Positions 11,367 through 23,357 of a stretch of 64,000 bases of DNA are shown in pieces; the first letter of the stretch is position 1, and the number at the start of each line of letters is the position of its first letter. Where the stretch lies: positions 3,534,001 to 3,598,000 of the forward strand of contig JAGTWJ010000017.1 of NCBI GenBank assembly GCA_020064725.1, read 5' to 3'. This DNA is from Drechslerella dactyloides. Lineage: Eukaryota > Ascomycota > Orbiliomycetes > Orbiliales > Orbiliaceae. The notes below the pieces were generated by a model. The model saw only the letters and a program-made list of their open reading frames with translations. It did no database searches and was not told the DNA's origin. A program made the position numbers and the translations under genes.

Positions 11367-12446
11367 GACACGTCGCGATCTGTATAGGCGGGGTCGATAA
11401 AAACTCGCGAGCAGTTCATGAAACGAGAGTCGGAGTATCAGATGGATCCACGAGATCGATGGAAGATAAGTGAAGAGAGAAGTGAGGATGGTGAAAATAG
11501 TGATCGCGGATCGATGTTGATATATATATATAAGTAGTGATGATTAAGTCTGGTCGTTGGTATTTACTTGAGTAGACTTACTAAATTGGTCAAGTCTTCT
11601 TTCATGACATCAGAGAAGAACACTACTCACGCTGGAACCTGCCAGAACTTGCATGCGGTTCACGGACTTGCTCACCGCCAATTTCACCATGACAGAATGC
11701 AACAAGAACCTTCGGCGGAAATGTGTTGATATCTAGTTTGACCCTATCAAATTAGATTGCCTTGATTCGATGTGATATAGAAAATCGCGTGCTGTCAGAA
11801 GAGACCATTGAAATTGGCAGCAAGAAATACTTATTGAATGAAACACAAATGATTTATAATGACTCTCTGCTTGACAATATTACTCTTCGACCTTAACTCT
11901 AACTACTATGTCTTGAGCAGTAGCTGCCGACGAAACGGAAGCCTGCACGTTTCTTACTGAACTCACACCCGTCTAGCTTCTAGGCTAGCTGCCGACTACT
12001 ACGCATTCAAGCATTTAAGAACTCATAGGATGTCTGCTGGCTCTCAATATAGGGGATTGATAACCGGCTCATACGGTAATGTGTTGGATCCTACTAATTT
12101 GGATCCTACTAATCGATAGTTATCCTGCGACTCGACATCATATCAGCCTGCTGCATGAATATCAGCTTGCAATATCCATACAAATCATCTGCAAGTGAAA
12201 GGTATCCAGATACGAATAAAAATGAAGCGTAACCATAAAAAAAATCCGACAATGGGTATCCGATCATAAAATTATTATCAACGCCCCGAAATTACTACAT
12301 AAAAGATGATTCCGCACCCGTCGCTCCATCTGCTAAATGAACGGCAAATCACGCACTGCACTGCACTCAAATGCGAACATAACACGCACATGCATAGCGC
12401 ACCTGCTCCACCGTGATCACAACAAGCACCCCGGCACCACGTGCAT
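11367..12446. other. AT-rich gene-free stretch
   Basis: No coding frame of note. It contains an (AT)n run at about 11520-11532 and a perfect 15-bp tandem duplication near 12084. It may be residual LTR or flank of the gypsy fragment, but no terminal repeat pair could be confirmed by eye. Confidence 0.4.
12084..12113. repeat. Perfect 15-bp tandem repeat
   Basis: TTGGATCCTACTAAT occurs twice head to tail with no spacer. The copy starts within TGTTGGATCC, a TGTTGG-type sequence seen at the ends of some LTRs. Confidence 0.8.
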
Positions 12447-15400
12447 CTATTCCTCCATGTCCGCGCCCAGGAAATCCTCCTCCGTCATCCACGCCCGCCG
12501 AATCCCATCATCATGCCGCACGGGCCCTTCCTCGTCGTCGTCCTCATCTTCCTCATCGTCGTCGCTATCCGGCCGCAGATAACTGGCATGCAGAACCTTG
12601 GCTACAACTTCCACCATCGGCGGCTCCCGCAGCGGATAGAACACCGTCTCTTTGATGTCCAGCGAGCCATGCGGATACCGTGGCCGAGAGCCGAAGAATA
12701 GGTTGTCGTAGCTTTCGAACCCGAGGTATTTTGGCATGTTGACGCCGGACGCGTACGCCAGCGACTCCACGGCGACCATACCCTCGAAGACAATCCGCAG
12801 ATCCCATGACCCACGCTTTTCTGATTGCGGTGTCGAGTTGCCGGAGCTGGCGCCGCTGCCCGCTGTGGTGCCCACGAGAACAGCGCTCGCTTGTCGCGCT
12901 GCGCTGAGCAGGTCTGTAAGCGACTCGCGGTTCCACACGAGCCCCCATGCGGCTGTCTTGAGAAGATACTCTGCGTGGACCTCTTGCTGAGCTGCGTCGG
13001 ATGGGCCGGGGAGGTGAAACGTCGTTTCCTGCGAGTAGTCGCGGCACCCGCGGGCGATTGATTTATGGACTCTAGGCGCTACGATCGTCCATTTTCGGCG
13101 CAAGGTGCGGTCGTAGTCGGGTAGTCGCGGTGGCGGGGCAGTCTCCGGGTTTGTCTCCGGCGTGGCCATCAGCTTGGCGAGGTAGGACGGCGCCGTCGTC
13201 GAGTCTGCTAGAAAGGCGCGGAATATCTCAGGACAGCAGACGCTGTACACGAACGCGTCGGTCAGGTTCGGGAACAGCGCGAGTAGCGGGCACGCATGCG
13301 GTTGCACGAGTGCCCGCGACGACATTGACAGCTGCGGTATCGCCGGCGCGTATTTCAGCGTGCGAAGAGTATTGGCCGAGAATGACTTTTGGAGAAGCAC
13401 CAGCGACGCTGCAGCACAGGACCCGTTAGCATTGCCTTCGAAATCGTACGAGACTATAAATGCACTTACCTCCTAAGGACACCTCAGCCGCCCAGCATCC
13501 ATCGGCCAGGAGAAACTTCTCCAGCCCCTGGATGCCTCTATTCTTCGCCGTCCGATCAGCACTCGACGACCCTTGCCCAAACACAAACTTGCGCACGAAG
13601 GCCTCGTTCAGCCAGCGCCGCTCGTGGCCCTTGCCCACGAAGCCACCAGTATAATGGCTCGACCGCATCCATCCTCTGCCGCGGACCTCGATCTCCTTCA
13701 CCTTCGTCTCCGGCACCGTCCACTGCGCCTTATCCAGCTCGAGCCGGTTGAACTCGTCATGCATCTTCTCGATCAGCAGGTCGACCTCCAGATTCAGTGC
13801 CCGCGACGTCACGTCCAGCGCGTCCCACCACACCTGCCGCGAGTGGCCCGGCTGCTCCAGCTCCGACAGCTGGGTCGCCAGCCGCGAAAACTGCTGTTCG
13901 TTGCAGTACAACCAGTCCCTAAACTCGACCGTCTGGCACGCCTGCAGTGCCGCCTTCAATGTTGCCCATTTCGGCGCCGGCAGCACGGCGAGTGTGTTCA
14001 CGGGAACCTGTATGCGCGAGCTCCCCGCCGCCGCCGTGATGATGTTGAGTATCAGTTCCGCGTCCGCTTTAATGATCGATATCGTCTGCTCGATAATGAA
14101 CTCGTGCACGCGCCGCGACAGAGCGAACCGCTGCTGGATTCGATTCGTTGGCATCCGACCCATCGACGGCCGTTGGTAAGGGTTCATGATCCACGACGCC
14201 TCGTCGATGCCCCAGTACTCGCGCTCCGGGTTGTCGTAGTACTTTAGGAATCGCTCCTTGCCGAGTTCCGGGTCGTTCATAAGGCGGTCGAATACGTCGG
14301 TATCCTCACGCCAGGCGTACGTGAAGTCCCAGAAGATGATGCCGCCGCCATTGCGTAGCAGCGAGCCGCCCCAGACGACGGCGAAAGTGGATAGAAGGTC
14401 GTGCACGTGTTCCAGATTGCGGATATGTAACGGGGAGCCAAGGTGCAGCGTCACGCCGCCGGAGCGCAGGTATGGGAACGCGGTGAGGAAGTCCTTGTGG
14501 ACAATGGACCAGTCGACTTCCTTGGCGGTGGCATGCTGGGAGGTCTCGGAGGCGAAGGAGTCCTTGGAGTCGGCGGCCTCGGGGAGTAGATAGTAGGATA
14601 GGAAGGAGGAGATGCCCTTGTTTTTCTGCTGTTCTGACGAGGGCCGCTCCTTCTGTCGCCGGTGGTAGCTCCCGCCTTCCGATTGTTCTTCCGTATACAG
14701 GGCCTCGTCTTCGGATGGCGCGGCACTGCTGTTATTGTGATTGTTGTTGCTGTGGTCCAGGTGATGTTGCAGCTGTCGGCCGCCGCTGCCGCCGGCGCGT
14801 TCCCGTCGCGGACTCGGGCGATAGCGGCGCGGGGTGTCGTCTTCCTCCTCGTCGCCGTGCAGTTTACTATATGCTTCCAGCCGTAACCGCAGATTGTCAA
14901 TGTCGCTAAAGTCGACGACGACACCGGACCGGTTTGGGGAAAAGTACTCGCGACTGGCCCACGAATGCCAGCGCGAGCAAGTCTCGCGGATTGAGCGCGT
15001 GTCGGCCAGCTTCCATCGCAGATAGCGGCGCTTGAGTTCGGCGACCTTGACGCCCGGGTAGAAGCAGCGGCAGAGGGTGTCGCTGGCGGCGCTGGATGCG
15101 ACGACATCGTCGAGAATCTGGCCGAGTATCTCGACCGGGAGGGCGTCGAACAGCTTGGGCGAGCGCTCGGTCGGGCGGGAGATGAAGCGGCCGTCGTCGT
15201 CAAAGTCATCGTCGTCCGAGTCGTCGTCGCCGAACAGGTACTTTGTAAAGTATTTTGTGATCTTGAAGCGCGGCGGCATGCCTGGCGGGCCGGCGGCCGA
15301 GCGTTGAGGGTAGGGAGGGCAGTAACACTGGGGTCGTTTTGCGGGGACCTCGCCGGGCAGCTGAGGATTGGGGAGTTCTCGTCGCATCCTGTCCTCGTTG

Positions 15401-15558
15401 GAGTAGCGCATGTCGGCGGCGGCGTGGGCGGAGGCAGACGAGGAGGAGGACGTGGAGGAGGAGGAGGGCGGGCGGCGGCGCGGGCGTGTCGATGGAGTCG
15501 CGAAGCTGAAGCCGAGGAGCGTCCAGACCATTACATGAGCGTGTGTGCATGCACCCAC
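12447..15558 (-). CDS. Large F-box-like protein, function unknown
   Basis: Two exons (15558-13470 and 13408-12447; 61-bp intron with GTAAGT, a TGCTAAC branch site and CTGCAG) give up to 1016 aa. An F-box-like helix pair is at about residues 137-180 (LFDALPVEILGQILDDVV). Ahead of it lie a Ser-rich and an Asp-rich stretch, and the protein ends in an acidic run (DSDDDEEDEDDDEE). The remainder is globular-looking and I do not recognise it. F-box proteins usually recruit substrates to SCF ubiquitin ligases, so that role is only inferred. The true start could be Met50 (15411), because the first 49 residues are a hydrophobic and Ser-rich piece of doubtful status. Confidence 0.75.
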
Positions 15559-16335
15559 CGGTTTGTCTGTCTGTCTGTATTGTTCGGGACAGCAGCAAGA
15601 AGCAAGTAATAATGGAGTAATCAGTTATCGATGGCTGGAGGGCCGTGGGCCAATGGCGGGCGGACTTGGCTGGGCGGGTGTCGCAAGCGGTTAGCCTGGG
15701 CTATGGCGCAGGAGTACTGTGTGTATTGTGGCGGACTTGCTTACCACGGACACCGCACTGTTTATTGTTTGCGAGCGAGAATAAGCTAAGCGGGCGAGCG
15801 CGACGGAGGGCGGCGGAGAAGATCGCGAGACGGGATGAGGATGGTTGTGGGGGGAAGGAGGAGGAGACGTCGAGGGAGAGAGAATGCGTGTGTGTGACAG
15901 AAGATGTAAGTTACTACAACCGTCTGGTCGCACCGCTGTCGACGCACTGCGGGCGAGTATTGTATTATACCGGCCTGCATTCCCACGCTTCCTTTATTAT
16001 TATTTGCCCATGCTGTCGACGGCGCTGGGCGGGCTTCTGGCAAATATGCAAATTTACGGCGCTGGAGGCCCAGCATTCCGCCAGGGCAGCCCTGCCAGAT
16101 TAATTATTATCGTCCGGGCTGCATTTTCACCGAATCGAACCAAACGGACACCCTTATTCGTATTATCCTCCCTGTGTGCTGACTGCCTTACCACTCCTCG
16201 AACGCCAATATAATACAAATGCACGACGTGTGCGAAGTACAGAAAGAACTCCACTCTAATGAAAATACCCAACGACCACGCTGAAATGCTCGAAATTCCA
16301 TCCGACAGAATTGCAAAAACTCAATGGATTGAGGA
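15559..16335. other. Intergenic, promoter of F-box-like gene
   Basis: Upstream DNA of the minus-strand F-box-like gene meets the 3' side of the MFS gene. A short TGTC/TCTG repeat lies near 15565-15580. No gene is seen. Confidence 0.45.
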
Positions 16336-18549
16336 TCACCGCCGCGCCGACGGCACTAGCACAACCATCACCACCAGCACGACCGCACATATCGCAAACG
16401 GCAAGCCCATCCCCAGCCCCGTCGCATTCCCCTCCGAGTACGTGAACCCGTAAATTTCAATCCACAGCGGGCCGTTCACGATCCCCGCCACAATCTCCAC
16501 AATCGTGAAAGCCATGTGCACCAGCATGATGTCCGCCTCGCCCACCAGCGTGATCGTGTGCGACCGCAGCCCGTCGACGAACGCCCGGCCTGGCGCGCTC
16601 ACAGCCAGCGACAGTACGAGCATCGTCGCGCTCGCCGTGAAAGTCAGCATCAACGTCGACACCAATAAGGCCACTGACGATCCGGCTGCGATGAGGAGAT
16701 CCGGCGGCAGGAATCCTATACCCAGGGCGGAAGAGATATTGTCGCTGAAACTGCGCCGGCGCTTGAACCCACCGCCGCCAATGTTGACTGCAGGGTTGAG
16801 GTTCGCGTGCGCCTTAACGATCTGGTCACGAAGAAGCGGTAGCGCGAACAGGGAGAGCGCGCTGAGCAAAGACTCGAACGAGAGGATGATCCCCGTCTTG
16901 GATAGCGTCCAGGAGTAGCGTTTCGACACCCACGTCTGGAAGGGGATGCGGACGCCGCGGGAAACCATGTACAGCGTCAGCGTGATGAGTGCGTTCCGCA
17001 CCGCGCGTTTCTCTAGCAGCATCCTCTTGACCGACGCGAACAGATTTTGCTTTGACATCGCCTGCTCCATCAGCCGCTGGTAAAGCGACGGGCGAGGCTT
17101 CAGCGAGTTTGTCGATCCAGAATCCGAGCTGTTGCCATCATCATCATCCTCGGAGTACCGATGCTGCTGGCTATCGTCGACGGTGTCGTACATGGTCTTC
17201 GACGGCGATGACGATGGCAGCATCATAATCGGCGGGACGGACAGGATTGCCATCAGCGCAATGCCGAGGTAGAGCACGACAACCTCGCCGACGATGGACA
17301 TGAGCCAGGACCCGAGCGAGGTGCCAACGAACGCCGCAAGAATGTTGAACGCCGTCAGCTTGTAGTAGACGTTGCCCCTGCATCGTCAAATATACTTATT
17401 AGCACCGGTCACTTTCTCCAGTAGTCGCAAAGCGAAGTATAAAGATGAGCTTGATAGCTAAATGGATACACTTACAGGTCTTCCTTGGTCACGTTCTCCG
17501 CGATTACGGTGCGCAAAATGATTCCGAAAAAGGCCCACCCGCCACCGATAAAGTCGAGCAACGGGACGAACCAGACCAGCCTTGGATCGAACACGAGCGG
17601 ATACGTTCCTGTATTCACAGCATGTCAGCACATAAACTTGCACATCATTCATATTGGACAATTCAACTGGGATGCCGTGGCGTGGGAATTGAAACTCACC
17701 GATCACGCCCATGATGGCGTAGCCAATGGAAGACTCAATGATCCCGAGCAGCAGGAACGCCCGCCTGTCGATGACCGTGGCCAGATACCCAGCGGGGAAC
17801 ATGACCAGCAGAGCTAAAGGCCAGACGCAGAATCAGTCTCTAGATCCACTTGCTTTCACACATATAAGTTTCAAAAACATATATATCTTACCCACGATCG
17901 TCGAAACTGTGTCCGCGATACCGAGAATCTCCACAACCGCAGATTGGATCTCATCCCCCTTACACGCCTCCTCAGGCACCCTCCCGCCTCTGCCAACCCC
18001 GAACGGCAAGCCGGCCTTCAACCCCTCGTCGGCATGCTGCTCGAACCACCGCTGGCAAACCGAATTCTCAACCACGCGGGTGAACGGCAGCTGCGTCGTC
18101 GACCAGCTGAACACGACGAACACCTCCAGCAGAATGCACGCCAGCACCGTCCTTCGATTGCGTGCAGTGTACTGTTGCGGCGCAGCGGTCTGCGGCAGCG
18201 GGCTGTCCATTATCTCGAACTGTTCAAAACGGTCGTTACCGTGACCGCTCCCGTTCGCCCGGGCTCTACTACCCGCGGCTGTCGGGGTTGCCGGCGTGGC
18301 GTTTTTACTGGCTAGCTGCGCGTCAGATGTGTACGTGCTGCCGAGGGCGATGTCGAGCTGCAGGTCTAGGTCGTCTTCGTTATCGCTGTCAGAGTCCGAG
18401 CCTTTAGTGATTGGTTGGTGGATGTCTGCGTCGTGCAGCAGCGGGGCGTCGGCGTCGGCGTCCCTGTCCTCGCTGGCGGTGGAGAAGCGGTGTCTATCCC
18501 GCTGGGTGCCTGGCGGACCGGCCGCCAGCCGGTTTATATAATTGGCCAT
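16336..18549 (-). CDS. MFS membrane transporter
   Basis: Four exons, 18549-17892, 17813-17700, 17608-17476 and 17377-16336, join in frame to 648 aa. The first ~130 residues are a polar, acidic, cytosolic extension (SDSDSDNEDD). The first membrane helix follows (TVLACILLEVFVVFSWSTTQ), and the short middle exons encode further helices with the loop FPAGYLATVIDRR, resembling the MFS loop 2-3 motif. A central Ser/Asp-rich loop interrupts the helices, as is usual between the two six-helix halves. The last exon ends in VVLVVMVVLVPSARR. The overall layout recalls fungal SLC46-like MFS carriers. The substrate cannot be told from sequence, and the membrane could be plasma or vacuolar. Confidence 0.85.
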
Positions 18550-21045
18550 TATGATGATCGAGAGCAGCGCTCTCTATCCAGCGCTCCTGAAGCGTGGTTA
18601 TGTGGGCGATTAGTTGATCGTGTCCGATCGCGAGTCGATTGTTTCCCACGTGGACGGTTGGTCGATTGATTGATAGATTGGCTGAAGGATACGATGTAAT
18701 GTGATGAGATAGGACGGGAATACTAAGGCCACCCGCCGGCCGGTTAGCTGCGACGCCTGCAGTGGCCGCGTGCGAGTCTTGTCAAATCAGACGCTGCAGT
18801 CGCGTGGCCGTGAACATGCATTAGCTGTGTCGTGATGCCGTATCTCGAGTGGTGGTGGTGGTGTATCAGTCGAGCTGTCGTCTAGCTCTTGCTGCCCCTC
18901 AAACGATATGCCTGCTGCCGTCCAATCTTCTTCCGTAAATATATATGTATGTCGCACGACAGGTATTATAGGTAAATCGCAGCTGGGGTACAGCGGATGG
19001 GGGCAGTTGTGAGTGCTAGGACGGTAATAATCCCGTCCGTGACGATACCGGGGTAGTGCGCTCTATATATCGAACTATCGTAGGATTGGGAAAGCGTGTG
19101 TTGAATGGTGCCTGGAATTCGTATTCGAAGTGAGGAGGTGCAACAGAGATATCGACCGGAAGGGATCAGATGCGAAAGACACCTGTTGATATTAATCTGA
19201 CATCGACTGTCCCGATCAGATAAAGTGCATGGTAAGATCTTAAGACGTCTGCGCCCGGCGATAGGGCATCGGACTCCAGTTTCCCCACCGCTGCTAAATA
19301 TACCGCTATCGAAATTGAAACGAGAGATAACACTTGGTAAAGCTTGTCCGAGATTCAGAACCCGGCCCTTCGTTCCACATCGATTGTTTGCTTGCCCGTA
19401 ATTATATAAATAAAGATGTTCGAATAAGAAAAGCCCGAGGTGTCCCTACATTTCCTGTAAACGAGGGGGTTGCAATAGAATTGTCGAAAAAAGGGCATGG
19501 CATGGCGGAACCGGACACAGCCCAGGCAATCAAGACTAGTGAAGCATGTAATATCGTATATCCTAAGAAGCACGCTCACACCGTGCGTGGTAGCCTACCA
19601 TGAAAGCAGGTAAGATTCGCACACTGCATGCACACTCCGACACCGCACTCGACGGCCAGCACCGGCCGTCCGTCGATTCCCACACGGTTGTCTGCAATGT
19701 GCTGCACATCGATACAATGCCTGCTTCGATCCGGCAACGTCAGCCAGCCGGGCGGATTCACCAACAGCAATAGTACAAGTGCACGCTTGCATGCAGCAGG
19801 CCTACGCGAAACGGGATACGTATGGCCGGGCAATTTGGCGCATTCCACGGCCATTTGAATTCCCTTCCCACGCCACAACGGACGCAATGCAGGCAGCGCA
19901 GGCGAGTGAGCCGCCTGTTGCTCCTGTTGGCTTTTCCTTCATTACATTCGAGCACCAGTATGTGCTGAGATCCAGCTGTGTAGCTACCAACTAGCTGAGG
20001 GGCTACTTACTGGGTAAACTGGCAACCGGGGTCACCCTCTCTCTCAGTCGATAAGCAAGGGATTGGCTGCCTGCGCTGTGATGTTTGCGCTGTTGGTTTC
20101 GTTTCGAGTGCGCGACGGCACACGAAGCTCAGCAATGTCATTGGGCATGAGAGGCTCGCGTGGTTGCAACAGTCGATTGCGCCGAGCTACGTCCGAACAT
20201 CATGATCAGGCTCAAGTAGCTCGAATGTTGGAACGGCGGCCGGGGTGCGCGGGTACACTGCAGGCAGGCGTCTGTCAACGGAGGCCGATGTTGGTGTCTC
20301 GAATGGGCTCATTGCAGCGGCTTTGCGACATGGCCGGCCGCCCTGCTTAAAGCTTCGTGTTGCCCGCCGTGTTACATGCCCTTTGCGGCAGGCAAACAAA
20401 CCAGGGGCACAGCAGCAGACGCCGCCGTCATTTTCGTCTTCGCGCCGCAAACAAGCTTGGGTCGCGATGCTATATTTGCAGTGCACTAGTAGATACGGTG
20501 CTGATTCGGTCGGCTGAGATTGTCAGGATGCCTCGTCGTCGTATTCAAATTCGCGTCGGTGGAGGAATTGCTCTGTCGATGCATTCTCGCGGCGTCATGC
20601 ACAGGCATCAAGAGGTAATATGATTGTGACTGTGCCGCCAACTTTGCATATCGACATATTCTACGCACAGACTATAACGTCACCCTGAATGCACATTGCA
20701 ATTGCAAGGTTCAGCTTGACCCAGCTTGACATAGCACAGCATAGGGCAAACCGTGCACTCTAATCGATCACCAAAAATGTTGGACGTCACTTGAGCTTTC
20801 TCGCACAAAGTGGCACAATAAATCAGAAGTTTAAATTGTCTAGCCAGGATACTCCGTCCCTCCAGCTGCAGTCGACAAAAAGATATATATCAACTGATCT
20901 AGCCTGTTTGAATGCAACAGCATGGGATCCCTGGTACCACGCGGGTCCGAATAATCTCCTACCGCCGTCCCATGACTTGCTCACTCGCCGCCCACCGCAC
21001 AGGCAAACTCCCACATAAATTCTCCGCGACATAACTACAAAGGCA
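18550..21045. other. 2.5-kb gene-free spacer
   Basis: It lies between the 5' end of the MFS gene and the 3' end of the DNA glycosylase gene. It contains a (GTG)n run near 18851-18865 and several short frames in both strands with no domain resemblance. The part next to 18550 is presumably the MFS promoter. Confidence 0.45.
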
Positions 21046-22839
21046 TTATACCAGCCGTTCCCACGATATCGAGTCCCCTAAAATACAGCTGCCGTCCGGG
21101 TTTCCACCGGTTTTCTCACCCGTGCCCCCCGCCGCATCGATGGGGACGTACGGCTTGCTCTCGCTTTCACTCGCCTCGAGCATCTGCCCCGAGTTTTCAT
21201 ACCCACCCTTTACACCGCCCTCCCCGTTCTCCTCGAGCTTTATTTTACGGTCCGATCTCGATAAGCTTCCCGCGCCGAAACCGGTTAGTGACCCGCTGCC
21301 GCCGTCCTCGTGCTCAGAGTCCGCTGGCTCCTCCTTTACGCTTATCTCAACCTGCGTTTCGGCGAATGTGCCGTCGCTCTGTTCTTCTTTGACCGTGACT
21401 CGCTTCGTTGTGACGGCGAGGGGTTTCCCGTTTTGACCGATGCCGTACTTTCGACCACCGGCTGCATTGCATGTGGGGCAGTAGCGGCCGTCTGTAAGAA
21501 ACCCCACATCATTAGCTTCACCTAATATCTAGAACGGACTTCATCTACGATTAGATGATTTATCGGCCGTAAATTAGACTTACGCCGGATCATCAACTGA
21601 TGCAAGCCATATTTGAGCTCAGGTGGCACTCGAGCATCCAGGTGTAGGAACGCCGTGTCCCGCGTGACCGGCGGCGGACGCTTCCGTCTCTCGGTTGGAT
21701 TCTCGGACGTCGGTATGGGTGATGTTGACTCGCCCACGAGGATGTTGCTTTTCTCTTCGTCATCGCCTTCGTCAACTTCTAAGGGTGCGATTTTGCTTTC
21801 TCGCTCCATCACCTCTCGTTCGTAGCCTGGTGTCGGCAACCAGCCTAGCAGCTTGGAGATGCGAAAGACGTGCGTATCGACGGGAAACGCCGACCTTCGT
21901 AAGCCTGCATGCACATTCACGCAGTCAGATAACACCCCTCTTTCGCGAGTAACAATCCACATTCATCCGGCAGGTGACTGAGGAATAGATAGAAATTGTG
22001 GCGTAGATAACGGATTGTAGACGACGGATATAAACTTGGTAGATACGAGAGGGAATATGTATGCACTTACAGAACATCAGTACGCATGTCGCAGTCTTCA
22101 CACCGACGCCCTTAAACCCCGTGAGCACTCGCATCGCCTCCTCGTCGCTCTTCTCATGCAGATAATCCAAACTCAACCCGGCCCCAGTCGCCACCCCGCG
22201 CTCATACACCTCATCCAAGATATCCTGCATCGCGCGGCTCTTGATATTCGCGAGTCCGCCGGCCTCTATTGTCGCATACAGCTTCTTCACACCAGCAACC
22301 CGTACGGCCTCCCAGTTTACGCCGCCGTGGGAAGCGTCCGCGCCGTACGTGTCCAGCAGGCTGCGGAAGGCGCCGGATGAATTGGACGCGGACGTGTTGG
22401 CAGACAGGATGGTCCGCATGAGGGCGTCGAGGACGGAGGGGACTTCGCCGCAGCCGGCGTGGACGGTGGAAGCGGTGGGGATGGTGGTAGGGCGTACGGC
22501 GGGGCCGTGGGCGCGGGTTAGGAGGGTGTGGACTGTGGCGCATTGAGCGGGGGTCGGGAAGGGGTGGGACGGGAAGGGGGATTGACCGAGGGTTATGTTG
22601 GGAGCTTTCTTCGGACGCTTTGGTGGAGTAGCTTTGGATGATTTGCTGTTGGTGGGTTTTGATTTTGCTTTCACGGGTTTTCGTGGCGTCTTTGTGTGGG
22701 TATTAGATGTGTCGTCGGGAGGTGGGTTCTTTCGCTTCCTCGAATGCATATGTGACGGTGGGGTCTGAGCGCTGGGCGACTGAGGCTCGGCAGTTGACGC
22801 AGCAGCTTTCTTGGTCATCGAGCGCAGCTGGCGAGTCAT
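21046..22839 (-). CDS. HhH-GPD DNA glycosylase (endonuclease III-like)
   Basis: Three exons, 22839-22071, 21904-21584 and 21491-21046, give 511 aa. The N-terminal ~100 residues are Lys/Pro/Ser/Thr-rich and probably nuclear-targeting. The HhH motif is LTGFKGVGVKTATC with K248, followed by FPVDTHVFR with D266. The 18-residue spacing equals that of catalytic Lys120 and Asp138 in E. coli Nth, so a base-excision glycosylase/AP-lyase is expected. An acidic insertion sits between VDTHVFR and the next conserved block (LHLDARVPPELKYGLHQLM). The iron-sulfur loop of Nth is reduced to one CxxC (HGRYCPTC, C368 and C371), and a disordered Glu/Ser-rich tail follows. It is not canonical Ntg1/Ntg2; a fungal HhH-GPD subfamily is likely. 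Confidence 0.88.
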
Positions 22840-23357
22840 CTTGATGCCGCCTCGTTGGCTTATTGGTGCAGTGGTGAAGCTGGATTATATCGATTCAAAG
22901 TTGAAAGGATGAAAGAAATCAATACAGTGATGAGTTGGAATGTGAATGAATGATAAATCCGATCCGACTATCCCTGATTTATACCCCTGGTGTCTAGATC
23001 TCAGCGGCGATCGGGATCTCGCGTAGCTACTATGATCGCATATGCACACAACTACTGCGCTTCGCGATAATTCTATCAGGTTGGTTGGATTTAGGATTGG
23101 ACGCGATAAATGCACCTCTGGATGATGTATTAAGTATATGCTGACCGGGATGCACGCGCCCCTGTTGGCGATTCTGCGTTGATGTTGTAGTCGCGTCGGC
23201 GAGTCCCGGTCACTGTTACACACCTCAAGCTCAATGACGTCCGGCTTTAGCACCCGCACGCTTATGCATTTCCGGCCAGTTTCACAGCGACAGGTCTCTA
23301 GTCTCGGGGAACGGACCTCAAGATAGCCTCGACCGCAGCTCAATTGGCCTCAGTTTC
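22840..23357. promoter_or_regulatory. Shared divergent promoter region
   Basis: About 0.5 kb separates the start codons of the DNA glycosylase (-) and the aminotransferase (+). It must hold both promoters. No distinct box was identified. Confidence 0.5.
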
